DNA of 64,000 nucleotides, from the NCBI GenBank assembly GCA_963664285.2, contig CAXXNX010000069.1, positions 14,443 through 78,442 of the forward strand, read 5' to 3'. Shown piece by piece: positions 1-7,996 of the stretch (position 1 is its first letter; each line of letters opens with the position of its first letter). The notes below the pieces were generated by a model. That model made no database searches. It saw only the letters and a program-made list of their open reading frames with translations, and was not told the DNA's origin. The stretch is from JAJCYL01 sp963664285. Lineage in GTDB: Bacteria; Bacteroidota; Bacteroidia; Cytophagales; Cyclobacteriaceae. A program made the position numbers and the translations under genes.

Positions 1-2
1 TT

Positions 3-50
3 TTTGACGTTGTGCCAGAATTGTCTAAGGTATTTCAGGAACTGAGTTAG
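3..50 (+). other. C-terminal tail of an unidentified gene (partial)
   Basis: An open frame enters from the left edge and ends at TAG 48-50, giving the tail FDVVPELSKVFQELS. Too little is visible to name a family. It ends 40 bases before the IS30 insertion, so the IS probably landed just downstream of this gene. It may be a chance frame. Confidence 0.35.
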
Positions 51-458
51 AAAAGTCATAAATAAAAAAATATTTTCTGATAAAATCGATGCTGAGATCA
101 ACTAATAAGTGCAATTGAAGGATGAAAAAGCCTGAACAGTGCAATCTTTGGATTGCAAAATGTCAAAAAACTACACACATCTCAGTATTGATCAAAGGTA
201 TCAAATTGAAGCATTATTGAAAACAGGAGCTACTCAAAAGGAGATTGCCTGTATCGTTCATTTTCACCCATCTACGATCTCACGTGAGCTTAAGCGAAAT
301 GTGGGTTCAAGAGGTAGGGGAGCTGGTGTCTATCGAACAGCAAATGCACAAAGGAGGACTAATCTTCGTCATCAAGAAAAGCCAAAAAGAGTGATTTTCA
401 CCAAACCCATGAAAGACTGGATAGTTAACCCGAAAAATTCATAGTAGACAATAAAAAA

Positions 459-520
459 CAGGCATAAATTGCTTATATTGAGATAGTTAGACAACAAAAT
501 AAGCAATTAATTTATGCCTG
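459..520 (+). promoter_or_regulatory. Fold-back hairpin covering the IS1380 transposase start codon
   Basis: CAGGCATAAATT (459-470) is the exact inverse complement of AATTTATGCCTG (509-520). Six more pairs (GCTTAT with ATAAGC) follow after a 4-base bulge, and the loop is about 22 bases. The transposase ATG (514-516) lies inside the right arm. Transcripts entering from outside would carry both arms and fold, hiding the start. This resembles the fold-back inhibition known for IS10 and IS50. All seven copies carry the structure. Whether the native promoter starts inside the hairpin cannot be seen. Confidence 0.6.
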
Positions 521-1830
521 AATATAAGGAAAAAGATACCGTATTTTATCGAGGAAAACAAGCTTTTAAATTTGATTTTTCAGCATCAGCGATTAGCTCA
601 GACGGAGCGATATTGTTAAGTGAAAAAGTAGAGAGAAAGACTGGTCTATTAAAAAGCTTCGCCGCACTGATTCCTGACTATCGAAACCCCTTTTTTATCG
701 AATACACTTATGAAGAAATGCTTCGCCAACGGGTGTTTTTAATGATGCAGGGCTATCAGGATTGCAATGACGAACAAAAACTCCGAGAGGATCCGGTGAT
801 CCGTAAAGTACTAGATAGCGGATTATGTTCCCAGCCTACTTTAAGTCGATTTGAAAACAAGGCCGATCGGAGTCTGATCTACCAGATGAGTCAATGGTTT
901 GTAGACCGTTATGTAGAGGAGTTGAAAGAGAAGACTGGTCAAATCATCATTGATGTAGATGGTACCGATGACCCTACTCATGGATCCCAACAACTCAGTT
1001 TGTATAATGGCTATTATGGACAGACTATGTACCATGAGTTGTTCTTTAAGGACGGGAACACCGGTCAGGTCATTTTACCAGTACTACGTCCGGGCAATTG
1101 TCACTCCAACAAATGGTTTGTGGCCTTATTGAAAAGGATTGTCATTAAAATCAGAAAAAAACTGCCCTCAGTAAAGATCCTTATTCGAGCGGATAGTGGC
1201 TTTTCAGGAGCATCTTTTTATCGGATAGCTAAGCAGTTTGACCTTCAATTTTGTTTAGGTATTAGTAGTAATGAAGTTTTAAAGACTTTTACCAAACAGA
1301 CTATCATTGAAGTAAAAAAGGAATATGCTTCAAAAATCATCAAACATCAAGAGTTTGTTGGCCCGTTTACTTACCAGGCCAAAAGCTGGGATCGTTCTGA
1401 AAAGCTGTACGCCAAAGTGGAGTCTACCGGAAAAGGAATGAATGTCCGTTACTTTGTGAGCAACTTTGAAGCGATGACCGCTCAACAGATTTACTTTGAT
1501 TTTTATGTCAAGCGAGGTGATGCCAGTGAAAATCGAATAAAGGAACTCAAAAACATGACTTATTCCGACCGGCTTTCCTGTCATCACTACTGGGCCAATT
1601 TCATGCGTTTAATCATCGCTACCCTCTGTTATGAAATGTTCCGGCAGATTAAATTATTAATTGCCAAAACAAAACACCACTTTGCTAAACGATGGCAAGT
1701 GGACAATATCCGGCTTTACCTGATGAAGGTTGGGGCGTGCCTGAAAGAAAGGAAAAGATCATTGACAATACAATTCTCAAGAGCCTTTAGATATCAATAC
1801 CTGCTGGGCGATTTGCTTACGGTGAACTGA
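514..1830 (+). CDS. IS1380-family transposase (copy 1)
   Basis: This 438-residue DDE transposase has a length normal for IS1380. Catalytic-type motifs are IIIDVDGTDDPTHG near residue 150, ILIRADSGFSG near 225 and VKRGDASENRIKELKN near 330, giving the two Asp and the Glu. The start ATG lies 85 bases from the left end, inside a hairpin arm. The only private residue I noticed is His in LSCHHYW where the other copies have Arg. The frame is intact and probably functional. A 3' untranslated tail of about 220 bases, with a hairpin (TGTTCTT/AAGAACA), follows before the right end. Confidence 0.95.
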   Translation: MPEYKEKDTVFYRGKQAFKFDFSASAISSDGAILLSEKVERKTGLLKSFAALIPDYRNPFFIEYTYEEMLRQRVFLMMQGYQDCNDEQKLREDPVIRKVLDSGLCSQPTLSRFENKADRSLIYQMSQWFVDRYVEELKEKTGQIIIDVDGTDDPTHGSQQLSLYNGYYGQTMYHELFFKDGNTGQVILPVLRPGNCHSNKWFVALLKRIVIKIRKKLPSVKILIRADSGFSGASFYRIAKQFDLQFCLGISSNEVLKTFTKQTIIEVKKEYASKIIKHQEFVGPFTYQAKSWDRSEKLYAKVESTGKGMNVRYFVSNFEAMTAQQIYFDFYVKRGDASENRIKELKNMTYSDRLSCHHYWANFMRLIIATLCYEMFRQIKLLIAKTKHHFAKRWQVDNIRLYLMKVGACLKERKRSLTIQFSRAFRYQYLLGDLLTVN

Positions 1831-2595
1831 CCGATCAGTTAAACAGTTTGATTTAATCAAAAAAATGTTCTTCCATAAGAACACAATAGAGCTTTGACTG
1901 AAAATTGAAAAATTCTAACAAAAAAACGCTCTAATGTCCTTTGAAATCCAGAAACCTGGTTGATCTTCAAATTAATACATACACTCCAATCAAAAATAGT
2001 TAGCAACCCATTATTAATCCCAAAATTGGTGGCCTATGAATAATGCGGGTTAACCGGCTCCAAGAAGATAGATGGAGCCCTGAATTGATCAGCCATCGGG
2101 GAAAGAAAACGAGAGAATGTCCACTTAGCCATGAATAGATTTACCAATGGATATGGGAATGTAAGCACACCAACCACCAGGAAAACCAAGAATACAAACA
2201 ACTATACACATATCTAAAACATGGCAAACGAAGGCGCAAACGAGGAAACAGAAAAGATCGTAGAGGTATTATCCCGAATAGGGTATCAATTGAACAGCGA
2301 CCCCAGATCATTAACAAAAGGGAACGATTGGGAGATATAGAAGTCGATTTAATGATGGGTAAAAACCACAAAGGCTCTTTGTTGGTGATGACAGACCGAG
2401 CAAGTCTTTTTACCAGAATCAGAAAGATGCACAGTAAAAATGCCGATCAAATGGCCGAAGCTATTGTGGAGGAACTCTCTCAGGATAAACACAAACTGGA
2501 AACACTCACTTTTGATAATGATATGGCATTTTCTAAACATGAGTTGATTGCTCAATCCCTTGATGTGGATGCCTATTTCACTCGTCCCTATACTA

Positions 2596-3837
2596 GTATT
2601 AAGTTTCTTAATTAACATATCAATGATTACGCGATAGTTAAATCTTCCATTTTCCACTTCCATTTAAAGATTGTTGGCATCTCATTGATTTCATTAATGT
2701 ATTTCAATATCCGGTCTTTGAGCTCTTTCTTTGATTTTACACGGATCCCCCTTAAAAAGCTCCTGGTCATTTTGCTAAAGAAGACTTCAATAAGATTTAG
2801 CCAGGAAGCATGTACAGGTGTAAATACAAATTCAAACCTATTAGGCACTGTTTTCAGGAATGCTTTTGTCTCTTTTGAAATATGGGCCGAATGATTATCT
2901 AAGATTATCTTGATCTTAAAGCTGACTGGGTAGAGTTCATCAAGCCCTTTCAAATATTCCACAAATTCCCTACTTCTATGTCTATCCTCGACCCGTGCAT
3001 ATATCTTGCCGGTAATCAAGTCGATTGATGCCAACAACGAAACTGTACCGTGTCTTTTATATTCATGGTCCCTGCCCCAATTTGGGTGCTTGCCTGCTAT
3101 GGGGCTTAGGTCAGTGGCGGTATTTTCTATCGCCTGCATTCCAGGTTTTTCATCGTAGGACAAGATGGCAATTATTGATCCTTCCGGTTTGTTAGCTTTG
3201 TAAAGTGCCACTTCTTTATAAACATGCAATACCTGGGACATCTTTCGGTTAAAGTCAGGGTCTTTCTTTTCTAGGTAATAAGATAGTTTGTGGGGCTTTA
3301 CATCACTTTTCGACAGTATCTTTGAAACGGTCCCTTTCTGTATTTCGCCTAATGAAAGATGGCCCGCCTGTTTGCAATTGCCCCTTACATACTTGGCCAA
3401 TGCATTATAGGTCCAAAATTCTGAGGCCATGCCCAAGTCTTTTGGTTTTGTGCAAGCTATCGATAAAAACCATGCCCTGGCCTCATTGGTGATCTTTGGG
3501 GTTGCCCCTTTTCTGGGAAGGTCGTTCAGAGAGGTCAGTATACCGTATCCTATTGCCCTATCAACAGTCCTTTCAACCTTTGGCCGATTCGTGCCAAGTT
3601 GTTTTGCTATCGAATTGATGCTTTGCCCTTTCCAATAACCAAGAAGCATTTTCGCCCTTTCAACCCGTGATTTGGCCTCAACCCGTGATTTACTTATAAC
3701 CTCCAATGTTTGCTGTTCCTTTGTCGTAAATGATATTTTCGCTCTTTTACTCTCAAATGGCATAGGGTTCACTATTTTTGGTCCAACTGCTAAGATAGAA
3801 CTTTTATTATTGATATACTATATAGGAAACTATATAC
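2596..3837 (-). mobile_element. IS630-family element (1,242 bp) inside IS30
   Basis: The element lies between two TA dinucleotides (2594-2595 and 3838-3839), while the intact IS30 copy reads ctatactagtcagg with one TA at the junction. That is the TA duplication expected for IS630. The ends form a 32-bp imperfect inverted repeat with 24 matches by eye, starting GTAT and sharing AGTTTC and ATATCAAT. One transposase gene on the minus strand fills the element. Confidence 0.9.
2627..3772 (-). CDS. IS630-family transposase
   Basis: This 381-residue protein has an N-terminal helix-turn-helix (SINSIAKQLGTNRPKVERTV, about residues 52-71) and a C-terminal DDE domain with ILSYDEKPGMQAIE (first Asp), KIILDNHSAHIS (second Asp) and HASWLNLIEVFFSKM (Glu). 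The gene is complete and probably active. Near residues 30-41 the segment AKSRVE occurs twice in a row, from an 18-base tandem duplication in the DNA around 3660-3695; this is not expected in the family and may be recent. Confidence 0.93.
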   Translation of the reverse strand: MNPMPFESKRAKISFTTKEQQTLEVISKSRVEAKSRVERAKMLLGYWKGQSINSIAKQLGTNRPKVERTVDRAIGYGILTSLNDLPRKGATPKITNEARAWFLSIACTKPKDLGMASEFWTYNALAKYVRGNCKQAGHLSLGEIQKGTVSKILSKSDVKPHKLSYYLEKKDPDFNRKMSQVLHVYKEVALYKANKPEGSIIAILSYDEKPGMQAIENTATDLSPIAGKHPNWGRDHEYKRHGTVSLLASIDLITGKIYARVEDRHRSREFVEYLKGLDELYPVSFKIKIILDNHSAHISKETKAFLKTVPNRFEFVFTPVHASWLNLIEVFFSKMTRSFLRGIRVKSKKELKDRILKYINEINEMPTIFKWKWKMEDLTIA

Positions 3838-4102
3838 TAGTCAGGATAAAGGGACAGTTGAAAATAGGATTGGGGTAATCAGAAGGTTTTATCCTAAGAA
3901 AACAGATATTAGATTTGTTACAGAGGAGCAAATCAAAGTTGTTGAAAACAAAATCAATGAACGCCCTGTTAGAAAATTTAATTACCTAAACGCAAAGCAA
4001 GTGCTACAAAGGAAAATTGCACTTATTACTTGAACTTACAGATTTATAAAATTAGATTAATAAAAATTCTGTTTAATTCTGTCTAAAAAAGTTATTTACA
4101 TA

Positions 4103-6547
4103 GTGAAAGAAGATGCGCAGGTTGTTGTTATTGGAGGCGGTATTATCGGCTGCAGTATTGCCTATCATCTGGCCAAGGCCGGGTGTAAGGATGTCATCCT
4201 GGTGGAAAAAGGTGAACTGACCAGCGGAACGACCTTCCATTCCGTCGGACTGGTGACCCAGTTCCGGACTTCACCCATCAACATGCAGTTGATGAACTAT
4301 AGCATTAAGCTCTTTAACGAAATCAAAGCCCGTGCCGGTGACAGACTCGACTGGAACAAGGTGGGTAGCCTGCGTGTTGCTTCAAGTCCGGCCATGTTAA
4401 AAAACCTTCAGCGTAATGTCAGCCGTGCCAAGGCGCTCGGACTGAATGTTGATATGGTCACTTCTGCCGAGGCCAAAAATCTTTTTCCCGGGGATATGAC
4501 AACCGATGGTCTTGAGGGAGCTGTCTATATTCCTGATGACGGTTATTTAGAGCCAAACGGGGTCACTAATGAACTGGCTAATATGGCCAGGGAACTCGGT
4601 GCTGAAATTTCCACCCATAATCGCGTGGTTGAAATCCTGATGGATGACAGGAAACGGATCACTGCGGTGGTGACAGAAAAGGGAACCATCAAGACAGAAG
4701 TAGTGGTTAACGCTGCCGGCCAATGGGCGCCCAGGCTGTCTGAGATGGTTGGGGTTAATCTGCCGATGATTCCTATGATGCACCAGTATTTGATAACCAA
4801 ACCAATTCCCGGACATGAACTGCCGAAGGAAACCCCGGTTTTGAGAGATCCTGACAATTTAGTTTATATACGTGAAGAAGTTGGCGGTTACCTAATAGGT
4901 GGTTTTGAACTCGATCCCAAGGTATGGAAGCCGGAAGGTGTACCATGGGAATTCACACAGCAACTTTTGACCCCCGAGTGGGATCTGTTTGAATTGCTAC
5001 TGGAAGGCGCTATTAGGCGCTGTCCCATATTGGAACAGGCTGAGGCGATTGATCTGGTTAACGGTCCTGACGCTTTTACCCCGGATGGCAATTACGCACT
5101 TGGGCCAGTGCCGGGACTGCATGGTTATTTTGTCGCAGCAGGTATGTCAATAAACGGTGTTGCCGGTGCCGGTGGGGTTGGAAAAATCATGGCCGAGTGG
5201 ATACTGGACGGACAGCCTGAATGGGACCTGCATGAGCTTAATGTGCGCCGCTTTGGCAAGCATCTTTCCAACCTTGATTATATTTCCGAGAAGGCAATTG
5301 AAGTTTATAAATATTATTACCATCTACACTTCCCGAATTCAGAAAGTGGATTTTGCAGAAAATTACGCATCAGCCCATTGTTTGACCGGCTGTTGAAAAA
5401 GGGTGCTGTCTTCGGGCAGAAAAACGGCTGGGAACGCACCAACTATTTTGAAACCAGCGGGGAAGGTCGCCTGGCGGGAGAGGATGAAGACCAGACATGG
5501 GAAAAACCAGCTTACTTTGATATCGTTGGAGAAGAGCACAAGGCTGTGCGTGAACGGGTCGGCATACTCGACATGACTTCTTTTGGTAAAACTGATATTA
5601 AGGGACCCGGCGCAAGAGCCTTCTTGCAGAAGCTCTGCAGTAATGACATCGGTAATGCTGCTGGCAGCCTGGTCTACACCCAGATGCTGAATGTAAATGG
5701 CGGGATAGAAGCTGATATTACCATCGGTTGTATTGCCGATGACCATTTCAGAATGGTATCGGGCACGGCATTCCATGCCAATGATATGGAATGGCTGAGA
5801 CTGAACGATGCCCACGACGGATCGGTTGAGATCGTGGATGTGACGGAAGACTATGCGGTTCTTTGTATCTGGGGCCCCGACTCACGCAAACTGCTTTCTA
5901 AAGTCACTGATAACAGTCTTTCGAACGAAGATTTTCCTTACATGAGTACACAGGAAATCACGCTGGCGAAAAAAAACATCCGCGCCAACCGCGTCAGCTT
6001 CGTGGGAGAACTGGGCTGGGAGCTGGTTGTGCCGAATACCGATGCAGTTGTTGTCTTTGATGCCGTGCTGGAAGCCGGATCTGAGTTTGACGCCAAACTG
6101 ATCGGCTACAAGGCACTGGATACGCTGCGGATTGAAAAACAGTTTTATTACTGGTCAACCGATATCTGTCCGACCGACAATCCGCTGGAAGCCGGACTGG
6201 GCTTTGCTGTCAAGATGAAAAAGGGTGACTTTATAGGCCGAGATGCCCTGCAGAAGATTAAAGACGAAGGCCTGAAGTTAAAAATGTCGATGCTCTCCTT
6301 TGATGACCCCGAGTTGGTAATATTTGGCGGCGAATCGCTGATAGACGAGAAGGGTAACGCCGTCAGCCGCGTCAGGACAGGTGGCTATGCTTATACATAC
6401 GGCAAGACTGTCGCCCTGGCTTACCTTCCGCTTGAACTGGCAAAAGCGGATACTGTACTAAGTATCGAATCCTTTGGACGAGAGGTGAAGGGTATGGTTG
6501 AGGCCAAGCCTTTGCATGACCCCAGCAGTGAGCGGGTGAAAAAATAA
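4103..6547 (+). CDS. FAD-dependent oxidoreductase with GcvT domain (dimethylglycine/sarcosine dehydrogenase-like)
   Basis: This 814-residue two-part enzyme begins with a DAO/FAD domain (dinucleotide motif VVVIGGGIIG at residues 7-16), continues through a linker domain near 370-430, and ends in an aminomethyltransferase (GcvT) fold from about 450. The motif TSGTTFHSVGL places His46 where dimethylglycine and sarcosine dehydrogenases bind FAD covalently. The family demethylates N-methyl amino acids and passes one carbon to tetrahydrofolate; the exact substrate is not readable here. No ATG fits, and GTG 4103 is chosen because it starts just before the FAD motif. IS30 copy 1 ends 63 bases upstream, so the native promoter may be displaced. 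A decayed regulator follows. Confidence 0.85.
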   Translation: MKEDAQVVVIGGGIIGCSIAYHLAKAGCKDVILVEKGELTSGTTFHSVGLVTQFRTSPINMQLMNYSIKLFNEIKARAGDRLDWNKVGSLRVASSPAMLKNLQRNVSRAKALGLNVDMVTSAEAKNLFPGDMTTDGLEGAVYIPDDGYLEPNGVTNELANMARELGAEISTHNRVVEILMDDRKRITAVVTEKGTIKTEVVVNAAGQWAPRLSEMVGVNLPMIPMMHQYLITKPIPGHELPKETPVLRDPDNLVYIREEVGGYLIGGFELDPKVWKPEGVPWEFTQQLLTPEWDLFELLLEGAIRRCPILEQAEAIDLVNGPDAFTPDGNYALGPVPGLHGYFVAAGMSINGVAGAGGVGKIMAEWILDGQPEWDLHELNVRRFGKHLSNLDYISEKAIEVYKYYYHLHFPNSESGFCRKLRISPLFDRLLKKGAVFGQKNGWERTNYFETSGEGRLAGEDEDQTWEKPAYFDIVGEEHKAVRERVGILDMTSFGKTDIKGPGARAFLQKLCSNDIGNAAGSLVYTQMLNVNGGIEADITIGCIADDHFRMVSGTAFHANDMEWLRLNDAHDGSVEIVDVTEDYAVLCIWGPDSRKLLSKVTDNSLSNEDFPYMSTQEITLAKKNIRANRVSFVGELGWELVVPNTDAVVVFDAVLEAGSEFDAKLIGYKALDTLRIEKQFYYWSTDICPTDNPLEAGLGFAVKMKKGDFIGRDALQKIKDEGLKLKMSMLSFDDPELVIFGGESLIDEKGNAVSRVRTGGYAYTYGKTVALAYLPLELAKADTVLSIESFGREVKGMVEAKPLHDPSSERVKK

Positions 6548-6568
6548 GTAATTTTTTATAAATCTGAC

Positions 6569-6670
6569 ATGAAAGAACAACTGGAATTACTCGGATTGAG
6601 GGAAAGAAGGCAGATGTCTATCTTGCACTTTTGCAAATGGGGGCAAGTCCAGTCATGTAAGAAATCCAAG
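6569..6670 (+). pseudogene. Remnant of a TrmB-like transcriptional regulator
   Basis: Reading from ATG 6569 gives KEQLELLGLRE. After one base is allowed for in the A-run near 6602, the frame continues KADVYLALLQMGASPVM and hits a stop. This joined text is the classic N-terminal winged-helix start of TrmB-family regulators (sugar-responsive, common in archaea and some bacteria). Nothing recognisable follows, so only the first third or less of the DNA-binding domain survives. It sits 21 bases after the FAD/GcvT gene. The assignment rests on a short match. Confidence 0.4.
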
Positions 6671-6727
6671 GTGTTTATCCGAAGTAGTCGCATCGCTGGC
6701 GATGGTCCTTTTTTTATTAAAAAAAAT

Positions 6728-6838
6728 ATGTACTTAGAACGATTCAACAAAGCCAGGCAGGCAATCACAGAAGCCAATTCAGTAGACGAATTAGCATTGA
6801 TAGCAGATCATAGACAAAATAATAACTTTCCATTTTAG
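6728..6838 (+). other. Small open frame, possible gene fragment
   Basis: ATG 6728 opens a 36-residue frame (YLERFNKARQAITEANSVDEL). The helical, charged text resembles the start of ParB-associated or phage-type small domains, but it ends after 36 residues. Probably a truncated remnant; I cannot assign a function. The stretch 6839-7082 holds nothing I recognise. Confidence 0.25.
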
Positions 6839-7996
6839 TCCCACTCCCGGTTCATAATTGATACCCGACCAGATGAATCCAAATGAGAGATATGTACAAC
6901 ACATTCATATTGAATCTACTAAATTTAAATGAAAAGGAGATAACATTCACTAAAACTCCATAGGCATACTGAGATAGTTGCAAAGATTTGTTTATTCAGC
7001 TACTTTGAAGGCTTTAAACCAGTAAAAGCTACGGAGTTTAGTCCAGCGGTGTGTTTCATGCCTAAAAATCAATAATATCATCATGAAATTTATGAAGGCG
7101 ATTATTCAATTACTACTACTAATACTTTTTACCGCTTGTAATTTTCAAAATGACTCTATAGATAGACCATTGTGGATTATCTCAGCACCTAGTGGAGATA
7201 AATTAACGGAAATTAATAAGAAAGGAAAAACTGTGATCCCTAATGGTAGATATATTACTCCTGTTGGGGAAAGTATTATAACTGCACCACATCCTTATGG
7301 ATTGACCTTAAGCCCAGATGGCAACATCGCAGTTACTGCCAATTCAGGAACCAGTCCCTTATCAATTACGATTGTACGGGGTATTTTATCACAGCTTCCA
7401 GAAGTACAACAAATACCCCCAGGCCCATCTACAGATAAGGGCGTATTGGCTTCTGTATTTATGGGATTGGCTATATCTCCTGATAATCAAACAATTTATG
7501 TTGCTGGTGGTCAAGAGAATAAAATATATTTGTTTGATGTAAATTCTGGCGAAAATAAAGGCTCCATAGATTGTTCAGATAGTTCTGCTACTATTGGCTA
7601 TTCACATGGATATATTGGTGATATGAAACTATCTAAAGATGGAAAAACGCTTTATGCTGTTGATCAAATAGGTTTCAGGATGGTTATTGTGGACACAGAA
7701 ACCAGAGCTTTTAAACACTCAGTTTCTGTTGGTCGGTATCCGTTTGGGATATGCTTATCTCCAAACGAAAAAAAGGTTTATGTTGCCAATGTAGGAATGT
7801 TCGAATATTCTTATATAAAAGACAGCAAAGAAGAAGATGCCAATATAAAGTCTATTAACTATCCTGCTTTTGCCTATGGCTCAAAAGAAATGGAATCTGG
7901 TATTGAAAATGATACGATATCAATTCCTGGTTTAGGGGATCTAAATGCCCTAGAGGCTTTTTCTGTATTTGCTATTAATCTCGAGGATTCACTTAA

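Larger units (their letters stand above)
429..2049 (+). mobile_element. IS1380-family element, copy 1 (1,621 bp), inside IS30
   Basis: The ends are CCCGAAAAATTCATAG on the left and, read inward, CCCGCATTATTCATAG on the right, a 16-bp imperfect terminal inverted repeat. The element is flanked by TTAA at 425-428 and 2050-2053. The uninterrupted IS30 copy at 13.4 kb has a single TTAA at this point (atagttaaccgg in the same reading direction), which proves a 4-bp TTAA target duplication and fixes the boundaries to the base. Confidence 0.95.
160..4033 (+). pseudogene. IS30-family transposase, split by two insertion sequences
   Basis: The reading frame starts at ATG 160 with an N-terminal helix-turn-helix region (DQRYQIEALLKTG, then HPSTISRELKRN), is cut after MKDWIVN by the IS1380 copy, resumes at 2054 (RLQEDRWSPELI), is cut again at 2595 by the IS630 copy, and resumes after 3839 to the stop at 4031-4033. 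The core contains the rve-type catalytic region (GDIEVDLMMG, then LTFDNDMAF, then the NRIGIIRRFYPK tail). Compared with the copy at 12.7-13.7 kb, a Trp codon in HEWIYQW has become TAG near 2133. It is therefore inactivated three ways. The intact N-terminal part could still be translated as a short DNA-binding peptide; that is inference. Confidence 0.88.
91..4040 (+). mobile_element. IS30-family element, copy 1, interrupted by IS1380 and IS630 elements
   Basis: Outer limits were set by comparison with the second copy at 12702-13809. Both begin GCTGAGATCAACTAATAAGT and end in an imperfect inverted copy. A 3-bp target duplication GAT lies at 88-90 and 4041-4043, typical of IS30. Without the two insertions and their target duplications the element is about 1,081 bp. 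An IS1380 element occupies 429-2049 and an IS630 element 2596-3837. The transposase gene also has a premature stop, so this copy cannot make its own transposase. Confidence 0.88.

Noticed and set aside
841..1587. Open frames of 64 and 84-85 codons on the opposite strand within every IS1380 copy
   Set aside because: They are conserved only because the transposase on the other strand is conserved; no start signals and no recognisable protein features.
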